From assembly GCA_035544215.1 (NCBI GenBank), contig DATKHY010000007.1:310001-374000 (forward strand): DNA of 64,000 nucleotides, written 5' to 3'. Under the pieces are notes generated by a model that saw only the letters and a program-made list of their open reading frames with translations, did not search any database and had not been told where the DNA came from. A program made the translations under genes and the position numbers. This stretch comes from Candidatus Binatia bacterium. Lineage in GTDB: Bacteria; Vulcanimicrobiota; Vulcanimicrobiia; Vulcanimicrobiales; Vulcanimicrobiaceae. This document shows positions 23,715-32,052 of the stretch, one piece after another. Every line of letters begins with the position of its first letter. The stretch's first letter is position 1.

Positions 23715-25016
23715 CTAGGGCGTAAGTTCGAAGGCCTCACCGTGGCCGAGCCTCCCGCCGCGTGAGGTCGTGCCGAAGAAGTCGCCTCCGCTCGCAAGTA
23801 GCGGAGCTACGGGCTCGGCGCCGCCCCCTCCGAGCGTTCCGGTGAACGGGAACTGCACCTGATACAGGGGCTTGCCGGACGGATCGAGGCTGAACGCAAC
23901 GCCGCAGCCCTGCTTGAGATTGAGCGAACACTTAGAGGCGCTTCCGCCGTAGCGCGTCGTGCCGTAAAGAACGCCGTTGTACGCGATCAGGCTCGCCGCC
24001 GGAGCCCCGCCGCCGGAAAAACTATGCAACACGCGCTCGGCGCCAGACGTGCTCACGCTATAGATCGTTCCGCAATGGCAGAAGTTGTGCTGCCCCCCGG
24101 CCGACGTCGTGCCATAAAGGACGCCGTTGAGCTCGATGACGCCGCTTCCGAGCGGATCGCATCCGTCGTGCGGGCCATACTGGAACTCGTGCAGCACCTG
24201 CTCCGCACCGGACGTGCTCATGCTGAAAACTGAGCCGCAATTTTCGCTCGATCCGCCCGAGCTGGTCGTGCCGTAGAGCGTGCCGTTATAATCGATCAGG
24301 TTTGCATACGGCGTGGCGCCGTCGTTCGGCCCACCGAAATCATGCAGCGTTTTCGCCGACGAGGCGGTCACGCCGATGCTAAAGGCGGTTCCCTTGCCGT
24401 ACGTGCCGCCTTCGCTCGTCGTGCCGTACAGCACGCGATGTATTTCGATCAGGCTCGCATACGGGTATCGGCCGTCGGTCTTAGTGGCGCCGAAGCTGTA
24501 CAGAACTCTTTCCACGTACTTGAAGGGCCGTGTTGTCGGTGTGAGCCTGAAGACGATTCCCTTACCGTAGGCCCCGCCGAGTACCGTCGTGCCGTAGAGG
24601 ACGCCCGTGCCCCGCGCGCCGACGATCAACGTGGCGCTGGGTTCGGCTCCGTCCTGACCGGTTGCGCCGTGAAACGTGTAGATGCGCGTCTCTTTGTATG
24701 GCCTGGTTCCCGTCTGCGGCGTAAGCTCGTAGACGAACCCGCAGCCGCGGTATCCGTCCCGGCACTTGAGATCTCCGCCGGCGGGTGCGACGCCGAAAAG
24801 CGCGGTGTTCGGGTCGCCGACAAGTCCGGCAGAACCGCCGGATTTTCCGATGAAGGTTTCCGCAAATGTGTAGCTGTGGAGCGGAACGACGTGCAACGTG
24901 GCGGGTCGCGCGCCGTCCGGCGCAAAGAGCGCTGCTGCCCCGGGCGACGGCGCGAGGCTGCCGCGGCCGCACGCCGTGACGGCGAGCACGCAGAATACGG
25001 CAAGTCGCATGCGCAT
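23715..25016 (-). CDS. GloVer (Gloeo_Verruco) repeat lipoprotein
   Basis: 433 residues. ATG 25016 lies six bases after AGAAGG. Lipobox 'VTAC'. At least seven repeats of about 45 residues follow the pattern 'LYGTT..GG..G.GT.F....' (for example 'VLYGTTSEGGTYGKGTAFSI' and 'TLYGTTSSGGSSENCGSVFS'). This is the tandem repeat named after Gloeobacter and Verrucomicrobia, thought to form an extracellular propeller-like surface. It ends seven bases from the stop of the converging Gly-rich gene. Function is unknown. Confidence 0.85.
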   Translation of the reverse strand: MRMRLAVFCVLAVTACGRGSLAPSPGAAALFAPDGARPATLHVVPLHSYTFAETFIGKSGGSAGLVGDPNTALFGVAPAGGDLKCRDGYRGCGFVYELTPQTGTRPYKETRIYTFHGATGQDGAEPSATLIVGARGTGVLYGTTVLGGAYGKGIVFRLTPTTRPFKYVERVLYSFGATKTDGRYPYASLIEIHRVLYGTTSEGGTYGKGTAFSIGVTASSAKTLHDFGGPNDGATPYANLIDYNGTLYGTTSSGGSSENCGSVFSMSTSGAEQVLHEFQYGPHDGCDPLGSGVIELNGVLYGTTSAGGQHNFCHCGTIYSVSTSGAERVLHSFSGGGAPAASLIAYNGVLYGTTRYGGSASKCSLNLKQGCGVAFSLDPSGKPLYQVQFPFTGTLGGGGAEPVAPLLASGGDFFGTTSRGGRLGHGEAFELTP

Positions 25017-25086
25017 ACACACCTTCTTTCAGAGGCAGGCAAGTACGCGCTTCCCCCTTGCGGGGGCGTTTCCTACTCAGGCGGTC

Positions 25087-26352
25087 CTAGAATGCGCCAA
25101 TGCCCTTGGGGCTGCCGAGTCCGGTTGGACCGTCCCAACCGGGGCCTGCGACGCAGAGCGGCGCGCCGCACGCGCCGTCGCTTCCCGACGTGACGTCGTT
25201 CAAGCTCGAGGCATGTGAGTACAAGTTTGCCACTGGATCGCCGGCATCGTTTCCCGCGAGCGCGAAGACCGACGCGACGATCGGTGTGGCGACCGACGTT
25301 CCGCCAAAGACAAGCCATCCGCCGTGGTGAAACGTGTCGTAAACAGCAACGCCCGTGCGGGGATCCGCATCGGCCGAGGCGTCCGCCTCCGCGCGCATCG
25401 CGCAACCAGTGTTCGAACCGGCCTGGAAGCCGGGCTTGGCGTAAATCTTGCTGCAGCCGCTGCCTGCGCGTAGCCACGCGGTTTCCGCGCGTGGGCTGAT
25501 CGACGTCAAGCTCGTGCCGCCGACGCCGATGACGCGCGGAAGTATTGCAGGCCATTGGGCCGTGGCGTCGTGACCGGCATCGCCGGTCGCGGCCACGATC
25601 GCGCCGCAGTTGGCCCTGTAGTCGCCGTCGTAGGTCGTCGTTCCCTCGTTTCCGCTCCAGCTGTTGCTGACGTAGTCGGCATGAGCGGTGGCGTATCTCT
25701 CGGCCGTGGTGAGATCGCCGATGCTCGCCGACGCCGCTTCTACCAGGAGAATCTTACAGTTGGGACAGATGGCCGAAACCATATCGACGTCGACCGACTC
25801 TTCTCCGGCCCACCCGGCGTTCGTTTGCGACGTGTATTTCTGCTGGCTGAAGCATCCGTTGTCGGCGGGGCATGCCGGCAGACCGTACCGCGAACGGTAA
25901 ACGCTCAGATCGGACGCTGCGTTCGGATCGTCGTACGCGTCGACGATCGCGACGGTCTGCCCGTCGCCATCATTCTTGCTGGCGGCGATTAGCCCGTATG
26001 CGGTTTGGAGATCGCTGGGGGCGTAACCGCCGGGCGTGTCCGGCTGAATCTCCCGTTGAATGTCGGTACGTAACCAGGCTTGGCAGCGCGCAAAACCCTT
26101 CCCCACGTCGCCGCACACTCGGAGCGACGGTCCTTCGCGCGGCCAGAGTCCTAACTGCGCGGCCGTCGCGCGAGTCGGGGCCGCCATCGGGTACTGCGGC
26201 ACGGTGGATGCAGTTTGAGACACGGTCGAAACGGCTCGCTGCGTGTGCGGCCGGCATGACGCGCTCGACGCCAGCGGCAGCACGCTCGTCGACTTTGTGC
26301 AGGCCGTTAGCGCAGCAAGCGCCGCTGCGGCGGCGATGATCGTGAAGCGCAC
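25087..26352 (-). CDS. Sedolisin-type (S53) serine-carboxyl peptidase lipoprotein
   Basis: 421 residues from GTG 26352, with AAAGGAG upstream. Lipobox 'LTAC'. The catalytic set of sedolisins is complete: Glu and Asp in 'GEESVDVDMVSAICP' (E-x3-D), the oxyanion Asp in 'ATGDAGHD' and the nucleophile Ser in 'GGTSVATP' near residue 353. The usual ~170-residue pro-domain is much reduced: only ~120 residues, some Ser/Thr-rich, precede the catalytic start 'GYAPSDLQTAYGL'. Substrates are unknown. It should act outside the cell or in the periplasm, probably at low pH. Confidence 0.85.
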   Translation of the reverse strand: MRFTIIAAAAALAALTACTKSTSVLPLASSASCRPHTQRAVSTVSQTASTVPQYPMAAPTRATAAQLGLWPREGPSLRVCGDVGKGFARCQAWLRTDIQREIQPDTPGGYAPSDLQTAYGLIAASKNDGDGQTVAIVDAYDDPNAASDLSVYRSRYGLPACPADNGCFSQQKYTSQTNAGWAGEESVDVDMVSAICPNCKILLVEAASASIGDLTTAERYATAHADYVSNSWSGNEGTTTYDGDYRANCGAIVAATGDAGHDATAQWPAILPRVIGVGGTSLTSISPRAETAWLRAGSGCSKIYAKPGFQAGSNTGCAMRAEADASADADPRTGVAVYDTFHHGGWLVFGGTSVATPIVASVFALAGNDAGDPVANLYSHASSLNDVTSGSDGACGAPLCVAGPGWDGPTGLGSPKGIGAF

Positions 26353-26638
26353 CGACTCCCGCTCCTTTCGCAATCCGGTGACGCACCCAGCATGACACGC
26401 GTTTCGTTGTAAGTGCTGAGAGCGACGTCGGACGTATCGCGTCATGCAGCGACGCTGAAATGCAGAGAATCTGAGCCCATCTGCTTGGGGGCTAGGCAAG
26501 CGTGACAAAAAGCGGGCGCTTCCTGGTTAATCGCTCTCTCACGCCGGCTTAATGGTAGGCTAATCGCGTTTCGATGCTTGATCAGCCGGATTCCGCTTCA
26601 ATGAGACTCAGGGATTCGGCCTTCAGGGGGATATGGCA
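26353..26638. other. Intergenic region between divergent secreted-protein genes
   Basis: About 285 bases between the sedolisin gene (minus) and the FecR/DUF6600 gene (plus). It must hold both promoters. I see no clear palindrome, repeat or RNA structure. The only confident signal is AGGGGG at 26625-26630, the ribosome site for the downstream gene. Confidence 0.5.
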
Positions 26639-29338
26639 ATGACAAGCAAGTCGCTCATCAGCGTGATTTCCGCAAGCGCGATTTTCGTGGGGGTACTCGT
26701 TGGGGTGATCCTCACGGGTGCGCTGCGGACTCCGGACGTTCGGACTCCGGGCGAACGGGCACCTTATAAGAACGGGCCGGGCGTCGTTCGCGTGAGCTTC
26801 GTCGAAGGTTCAGCCGTCGTCCAGCGCGGCGCCAGCCGCGTGCAGACGAATGCGGTCCGCAACGCGCCGATGCTTCCGGGCGACTTTATCTCGACCGGTC
26901 CGACGTCGCGCGCGGAACTGCAGTTCGACGGCTACACGGCCGTTCGGCTGGGAGGGAGCGTCGAGGCGCGCATCGTCGACAACGACGCGAACCGACGGCT
27001 GCAGCTTGCGAGCGGCACCGTAGAGGTGGGAATGGTGCACGACGATCAGGCGATGGAGATCGACACGCCGTCGGTGAGCGTTCGCTCGCGTCAGGCCGGC
27101 GACTCTCGGATTTCGGTCGCCGCGGACGGCTCGACCTGGATCACCGCTCGCCACGGTAGCGTGGAGATAGTTACGCCGCAGGATACCCACACGCTCGGCG
27201 CGGGCAGCACGCTCGTCGCGAGCGGCTCGGCATCCGATCCGTCGATCAGCTATGTCTCGGCGACCGCGTTCGACTCGTTCGACCAGTTCAACGCGGAGCG
27301 CGACAAGGCGATGATCGCCGCGCTAAACGCGAGCCCCAACTTGAATCCCAGCATCGCCGGGTATGAGAATTTGAACGACTACGGCCATTGGCAAGCCATC
27401 GCCGGCTACGGCCAGTCGTGGGTGCCCAACGAGCCGGCCAGCTGGGTACCGTATCGCAATGGTTCCTGGACTTGGGAAGGCAGATACGGCTGGACGTGGA
27501 TAGGCTCCGAGGCGTGGGGCTGGACGCCGTATCACTATGGCAACTGGTTCTACTGCAGCTGCAGTTCATCGGGCTGGGCATGGCTGCCGCCGTCGTCTGC
27601 CACCAAACTTTCTTGGTCGCCGGCTTTGGTGGGTTTCTTCGGCTTCGACGTCGCGTCGACGGGCGGCCTCAATAACTGCGGCGGAAACTACGGGTACGCG
27701 CCTGAGGGCTCGGGCGCTCCCGCCGGCCCATCCGGCAACGCGGCTCCGGCAGCTCCATATGGCGAGGGCGGTCCCACCGCTCCAGCTAGCGAGGCCGCTC
27801 CCGCAGCTCCATCAAACGAGGCCGCCCCGTATGGCGAGGGTGGCCCGGGCGGCTATCCTGCGACCCAGTACGGCGAGGGAGGCCCGGGCTATTCGGCTCC
27901 ATACGCCTACCCATATCCTTATATCGGGTGGGTTCCGATCGCACCGTACGAACCGTTTTATCCGTGGTGGTATGGCGGCGTCGGCTTTGGCTTTGGCTTT
28001 GGCGGTTATGGCTACCCAGGCTTTGCGAACAACATCGTCAACGTCACCAACATCACCAACGTCTATCGGACCTATCGTAACTTCCGCCATGGCGGCGCGA
28101 CCGGAACCACGATTCGACACTTCCGTCACGGAACGGTTTCCGGACACACGGTTGCGGTGAATCGGCGTGACATCGGGCGTCGTTTCGGAACGATTCACGG
28201 AGCGCTGCCGATTAAGCCGACGCGCAGTAACCTGGCTTTCTCGCACGGCACTGTGCACGCACCCGTGACTTTCTCTAAGGCCTTCAACTCGCCACGCTTC
28301 GCGTTGCATGGGACACTTGCCGCGCGTACCTCTCGCGCCGGGCTAGCGGGACATTCCGCCGCACGGGCGCCGGTCAGTCGTGCGAACGCTCCAGTATCTC
28401 GCGAGAATATGGCGGCGACTCGCACGAACGCAGCAATGCATGCTACGGAGCGTGCGGCGCTCGGTCGTGCAAATGCTCCAGTGTCTCGCGTGAATGCGCC
28501 GGTAACTAGGGCCAACGCACCCATAGCTCATGCGAATGCGCCAGAGACTCGTGCGAATGCATTCCAAAGGCGTGGGAATCCGTCGTTTGCGCGTGAGAAC
28601 GCGCCGGTAACTCGTGAGAATGCCGCAACGTCGCGACAGATCGAAGCGACTCAACGAATGAACGCGCCGGTGACTCGGGAGAACGCGGCGCCGGCGGTGC
28701 GCGAGAATGCGGCGCCGACGATGCGCAGCGAGAATAGTGCGAGCATGCGTCAAGCCGAAACTCCTCGCAACGAGTTCGCACCATCTTCGTCGTGGGAGCG
28801 CTTCAATGCAGGCCGCGGCGAGGCACGGTCGGCTGAGTTTCCGGCCGGTTCCGGGGGCGCGACGTCAGCTAGGGATTCGCGTGGAGCGCTTTCCGCACCA
28901 AGTGAAGCTGGGCGAGAAGAAAGGGCGCCTTCCGATTCATGGGGCCGGTTCTCTACGTCGCGCGGCGATTCGTACGGAGGAACGCGCGAGTCATACGGAG
29001 GCACCCGCAACCCGTACGCCGAGCGTCAATCGGCTCCATCCTACCAGCGCGAGATGCCCTCGTACTCACGCGGATCGTACGCTTCTCCGTACTCACGTGA
29101 ATCGTACCCGTCATACTCACGCGGTTCGTATCCGTCATACTCACGCGGATCGTATCCGTCCTATTCGCGCGGATCCTATCCGTCGTCTCCGCGTGGATCG
29201 TATGGGTCTCCTCCCTCGTACTCGCGCGGCAATTGGGGAGCGCCGCATCCATCGGGCGGTGGTGGCGGCGGAGGCGGGCGCCCCGGAGGTGGTGGCGGAG
29301 GCGGCCGGCCCGGAGGTGGAGGCCGCCCACCTCACTAG
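26639..29338 (+). CDS. FecR-domain/DUF6600 membrane-anchored repeat protein
   Basis: 899 residues from ATG 26639, eight bases after AGGGGG (ATG 26633 is possible). One N-terminal membrane helix precedes a FecR-like domain (residues ~45-205: 'VSFVEGSAVVQRG', 'PGDFISTGPTSRAELQFDG', 'ATWITARHGSVEI'-type strands). A Trp-rich DUF6600 region follows ('YGHWQAIAGYGQSWVPNEPA', 'WTWEGRYGWTWIGSEAWGW'). After a Pro/Ala/Gly linker with 'YGEGG' repeats and a Gly/Tyr stretch come two repeat arrays and a Gly/Pro tail. It looks like a surface or periplasmic structural protein. No partner sigma factor is adjacent. Confidence 0.85.
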   Translation: MTSKSLISVISASAIFVGVLVGVILTGALRTPDVRTPGERAPYKNGPGVVRVSFVEGSAVVQRGASRVQTNAVRNAPMLPGDFISTGPTSRAELQFDGYTAVRLGGSVEARIVDNDANRRLQLASGTVEVGMVHDDQAMEIDTPSVSVRSRQAGDSRISVAADGSTWITARHGSVEIVTPQDTHTLGAGSTLVASGSASDPSISYVSATAFDSFDQFNAERDKAMIAALNASPNLNPSIAGYENLNDYGHWQAIAGYGQSWVPNEPASWVPYRNGSWTWEGRYGWTWIGSEAWGWTPYHYGNWFYCSCSSSGWAWLPPSSATKLSWSPALVGFFGFDVASTGGLNNCGGNYGYAPEGSGAPAGPSGNAAPAAPYGEGGPTAPASEAAPAAPSNEAAPYGEGGPGGYPATQYGEGGPGYSAPYAYPYPYIGWVPIAPYEPFYPWWYGGVGFGFGFGGYGYPGFANNIVNVTNITNVYRTYRNFRHGGATGTTIRHFRHGTVSGHTVAVNRRDIGRRFGTIHGALPIKPTRSNLAFSHGTVHAPVTFSKAFNSPRFALHGTLAARTSRAGLAGHSAARAPVSRANAPVSRENMAATRTNAAMHATERAALGRANAPVSRVNAPVTRANAPIAHANAPETRANAFQRRGNPSFARENAPVTRENAATSRQIEATQRMNAPVTRENAAPAVRENAAPTMRSENSASMRQAETPRNEFAPSSSWERFNAGRGEARSAEFPAGSGGATSARDSRGALSAPSEAGREERAPSDSWGRFSTSRGDSYGGTRESYGGTRNPYAERQSAPSYQREMPSYSRGSYASPYSRESYPSYSRGSYPSYSRGSYPSYSRGSYPSSPRGSYGSPPSYSRGNWGAPHPSGGGGGGGGRPGGGGGGGRPGGGGRPPH
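28361..28747 (+). repeat. In-frame heptad repeat 'NAPV[ST]R[AE]'
   Basis: About eighteen imperfect 21-base units encode variations of 'RANAPVS', 'RENAPVT' and 'RENAA' inside the FecR/DUF6600 gene. The spacing of seven residues is regular, with alternating charge from Arg and Glu. Confidence 0.85.
29057..29230 (+). repeat. In-frame repeat 'SYPSYSRG'
   Basis: Near-identical 21-24-base units encode 'YSRGSYPS' tandemly about six to seven times near the 3' end of the same gene. DNA identity between units is high, so copy number could vary by slippage or recombination. Confidence 0.9.
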
Positions 29339-29362
29339 CTAGGCTGCGAATCCCGCAAAGCC

Positions 29363-29389
29363 AAAGGCCCGCTCCATAGGCGGGCCTTT
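29363..29389. terminator. Bidirectional hairpin terminator
   Basis: Perfect 10-bp stem AAAGGCCCGC (29363-29372) and GCGGGCCTTT (29380-29389) with a seven-base loop, placed between two converging genes. The A-rich side serves the minus strand and the TTT side the plus strand. Confidence 0.85.
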
Positions 29390-29396
29390 GCAATCT

Positions 29397-29915
29397 CTAC
29401 GCCCTCCTACACGTGCTGTTCCCTTCGACCTTCCACGTGCCGTTTACATCGGCCTGATAGAGGTCGGTGTAGGTGGTGGCGTTCAGAAATGTATAGGTGT
29501 CACGAACTTGCACCGTCTTACCGGACGGCGGATCCGTGAACGAGCCGGTCCACATGGTTTTCCTGCCCGTCTGGCGCGATGATTCGGTCCCGTAGCCGCC
29601 GTCGGCTAGCATCGACGGATTCCACCACGTCTTCGTCTCAAAAGCATAGACGATATAACCCATAGCGTCGAAGTTCGCAGCGGAAACATGGACCGAGAGT
29701 GTGCCACCCGCGGTGCGTGCGATGGTGACGGTCGTCTTCGACGGTCCTTCCATCGTCGACGGCGTGCTGTTCCTGCACGACCAAGTCCCGATCAAGAAGT
29801 CGTAACCGTTCGGCCCGACGCCGATCGCGGCAGGCGTCATCGACGTGGCGGATGGCGGGATCGCCAACAGAACGACTGTGAAAGCCGCGGCGAGCAGCGC
29901 GAGACGATAACGCAT
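29397..29915 (-). CDS. Secreted protein, paralogue of the gene at 22141-22653
   Basis: 172 residues from ATG 29915, with AGGGGG upstream. The signal peptide ends near 'PPSATS'. The motif order 'GVGPNGYDFLIGTWSCRN', 'GPSKTTVTIARTAGGT', 'MLADGGYGTESSRQTGRK' and 'WKVEGNSTC' matches the gene at 22141 throughout, with the same two conserved Cys. I read them as an old duplication, since the proteins differ at many positions. No function is known; the fold may be lipocalin-like. Confidence 0.7.
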   Translation of the reverse strand: MRYRLALLAAAFTVVLLAIPPSATSMTPAAIGVGPNGYDFLIGTWSCRNSTPSTMEGPSKTTVTIARTAGGTLSVHVSAANFDAMGYIVYAFETKTWWNPSMLADGGYGTESSRQTGRKTMWTGSFTDPPSGKTVQVRDTYTFLNATTYTDLYQADVNGTWKVEGNSTCRRA

Positions 29916-30043
29916 GCTAAAACCCCCTGTCGCCGCTCATTCCAGGCGATCGAGCGCCTTCCTGGTCTGGTTTCCGTACGCTTTTGTACGCCCGGTTCGG
30001 TACGATGGGCTCCGTCTTCCGCGCCGTGATAAGGAGGTCAGCC

Positions 30044-30367
30044 ATGATCGCATCCCACCGCGTCCCGAAGCTGTCACAGCATCGCATGGAATCCGTCACG
30101 ATCGAGTATCGCCCAGAGAGCCTTGACGCTCTAGAACCAGCAATGCTTGAAGCGCTGCGCGCGGGCGCGGAGCGCGTTGTTCTCGACCTTGACTCCGTCT
30201 CCAGCCTAGATTCGGCGGCGTTGCGAGAGTTGATCCGGCTGTTGCGGCTCGCGCGTTCCAGCGGCGGCGACCTCGCACTTCGTTCGACTCGGGCCGGCGT
30301 ACTTCGCACGCTTTCGGTGACCGCGCTCGACCGGGTCTTTCCCGTCTTACAACCGAGAGCAGCGTAG
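30044..30367 (+). CDS. STAS-domain protein (anti-sigma-factor antagonist type)
   Basis: 107 residues from ATG 30044 with a near-perfect AAGGAGGT site at 30031-30038. It has the STAS core: 'RVVLDLDSVSSLDSAALRELIRLLRLARSSGG', where the Ser after 'LD' is in the position phosphorylated in SpoIIAA-like antagonists, and 'DLALRSTRAGVLRTLSVTALDRVF'. No partner kinase (RsbW/SpoIIAB-like) or sigma factor is adjacent. It is followed immediately by a degenerate lipoprotein fragment. Confidence 0.85.
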   Translation: MIASHRVPKLSQHRMESVTIEYRPESLDALEPAMLEALRAGAERVVLDLDSVSSLDSAALRELIRLLRLARSSGGDLALRSTRAGVLRTLSVTALDRVFPVLQPRAA

Positions 30368-30385
30368 GCCCCCTATCGCGGCACA

Positions 30386-30879
30386 AAGACGCCAAGTTCG
30401 CAACGTACGAATTCTGCGGCTACGACGATGCGTGGAACCTCTTTATCGTGGGACGAACCATGCAGACGCGCTTTGTGTTCGCGGAGCTTCCCAAAGGCAG
30501 CACGTCCTTTACGGCCATCCATCTCGGTCATTACGTTCTAAAACCCGGCGCGGTACAGTGACCGGAAACATATCGCGGTCGGCGATCGGTTGACAACATG
30601 GCGTACCAGTTCAAGATAAGCGGCTCGACCGCCACCTATCAAGGCAGGGCCGACCTAGCTGGCGGCGAGGGCCCGGTTCGCCAGTTCTGGATACCACGAT
30701 TTGGGCACCGTCTGGTGAATCCGCAAGCCAAGCACATCGTTGCAGGACAGTTTCACTTTTCTCGGTTCGACCCCGGCGACGTAGGCTATTGGGATTATCC
30801 GCACGGCGGCTTGGCTACGCACATAATCCTGGGCCCAGACCACCCAGTCGGCGTGACGGTCAGCATAGTGCCGAAATAG
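30386..30879 (+). pseudogene. Degenerate fragment of the propeller lipoprotein family
   Basis: Translation in two frames gives family motifs without an N-terminus: 'FCGYDDAWNLFIVG', 'FVFAELPKGSTSFTA', 'RKHIAVGDR', 'FKISGSTATYQGRADLAG', 'RQFWIP' and 'VGYWDYPHGGLATH'. They correspond in order to the second half of the gene at 18159. A frame-breaking TGA at 30559-30561 is best explained by loss of two bases ('VQWD' becomes 'VQ' then stop). A second shift lies near 30595. The signal peptide and first three blades are missing. Confidence 0.75.
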
Positions 30880-30887
30880 CGGCGAAT

Positions 30888-30920
30888 ACAAAGGCCCGTT
30901 CGAGAAACGGGCCCTTGTTT
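30888..30920. terminator. Hairpin terminator
   Basis: Stem ACAAAGGCCCGTT (30888-30900) and AACGGGCCCTTGT (30906-30918) with one mismatch and a CGAGA loop, followed by TTTTA. It lies at the 3' end of the tRNA gene on the minus strand and after the pseudogene on the plus strand. Confidence 0.75.
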
Positions 30921-30922
30921 TA

Positions 30923-30998
30923 TGGCTCCGGATGTTGGACTCGAACCAACGACCCGCTGATTAACAGTCAGCTGCTCTACCAACTGAGCTAATCCGGA
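30923..30998 (-). tRNA. tRNA-Asn (anticodon GTT)
   Basis: Read on the minus strand from 30998. Acceptor TCCGGAT pairs with ATCCGGA. The D arm contains AGCTCAGTTGGTAGAGC, the anticodon loop CTGTTAA has anticodon GTT, and the T arm contains GGTTCGAGTCC. The discriminator base is G and CCA is encoded. Length is 76 bases. Confidence 0.97.
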
Positions 30999-31077
30999 AC
31001 GGCGTGGTAGCTCGGCGGCCGGCGGTCCCTGGTTCCACGGCCAGGAACGCCACCCTGCCTTGCGGGTATAAGCGAGG

Positions 31078-32052
31078 ATGGCCGAGCGTCCCAGGCGCGA
31101 CCGCGATGCCGTGGCGATTCCGAGCGACGTCGACGACGCCACGCTCGACGTCGACGGGCGCCGCGTCGCGTTGACCAACCTGCGGAAGATCTACTTTCCG
31201 AAGCTCAAGCTCACGAAGGGCGATCTGCTGCGCTACTACCTGAACATCTCCGACGTGCTGATCCCGCACGTCGCCGATCGGCCGATGGTGATGAAGCGCT
31301 ATCCGCACGGCGTCACCGGAGACTTCTTCTACATGAAGCGCACGCCATCGCCGCGCCCGCCGTGGATCCGGACCTGTTCCGTGGAGCACAGCTCCGGCAA
31401 CGTCATCGACTTTCCGCTCGTCGACGGGCGGCCGGCGCTGCTCTGGCTGATCAACCTCGGATGCATCGATCTCAATCCGTGGTACTCGCTGTGCGAGGAT
31501 CCAGATCGTCCGCTCTATCTGCACTTCGACCTGGATCCGACGCCCGGCGCGACGTTCGCCGTCGTCCGCGAGGCGGCATTGATCGTGCGCGACGTGCTCG
31601 AGGGGCTGGGCATGACGCCATACGCCAAGACGTCGGGCAGCAAAGGCGCGCACGTCTACGTCGCGATTCGCCGCGAGCTCACGCAGCACGAGGTCTGGGC
31701 CATCGCCAAACAGATCGGTCATCACATGGCCAAGGCGCACCCCGACGTACTCACCGCGATCTATCGCGTCGCAAATCGGCCGCCGAACCACGTCCTCGTA
31801 GACTACAACCAGAACGCGTTCGGCAAGACGCTGGCGTCGATCTATTCCGTGCGCCCCAACGAGTCCGCCACCGTCTCCACGCCGGTGACATGGGAGGAGA
31901 TCGAGGCCGGCTGCGAGCCGGGCGACTTCACGATCTTCAACGTCCCCGAACGTCTCGCCAAAATCGGCGATCTGTGGCAGCCGTTGCTGAGCGCCCGCGG
32001 GCGTTTCAACCTCGCGAAGTTTGCCGACATGGGCGCTCATGCCGCGGTTTGA
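31078..32052 (+). CDS. ligD-pol: LigD-type DNA polymerase/primase domain, stand-alone
   Basis: 324 residues. It contains the whole LigD polymerase module: 'VALTNLRKIYFPKLKLTKGDLLRYYLNISD', 'MVMKRYPHGVTGDFFYMKR', the metal motif 'LHFDLDP' near residue 150, 'TSGSKGAHVYVAI' and 'VLVDYNQNAFGKTLASIYSVR'. In NHEJ this archaeo-eukaryotic primase-like domain fills gaps and adds nucleotides at breaks. It is a separate polypeptide here, and the ligase gene overlaps its end by 14 bases. No Ku and no phosphoesterase domain is seen in the window. TATAAG at 31067-31072 just before the ATG could make the mRNA leaderless (weak). Confidence 0.92.
   Translation: MAERPRRDRDAVAIPSDVDDATLDVDGRRVALTNLRKIYFPKLKLTKGDLLRYYLNISDVLIPHVADRPMVMKRYPHGVTGDFFYMKRTPSPRPPWIRTCSVEHSSGNVIDFPLVDGRPALLWLINLGCIDLNPWYSLCEDPDRPLYLHFDLDPTPGATFAVVREAALIVRDVLEGLGMTPYAKTSGSKGAHVYVAIRRELTQHEVWAIAKQIGHHMAKAHPDVLTAIYRVANRPPNHVLVDYNQNAFGKTLASIYSVRPNESATVSTPVTWEEIEAGCEPGDFTIFNVPERLAKIGDLWQPLLSARGRFNLAKFADMGAHAAV

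Noticed and set aside
29057-29230. CRISPR-like array
   Set aside because: The units are in-frame 21-24-base codon repeats without spacers and lie inside a protein-coding gene.
30923-30998. tRNA gene as an integration site for a mobile element
   Set aside because: No integrase, no direct repeat of the tRNA 3' end and no phage gene on either side. The degenerate lipoprotein nearby is explained by local duplication.
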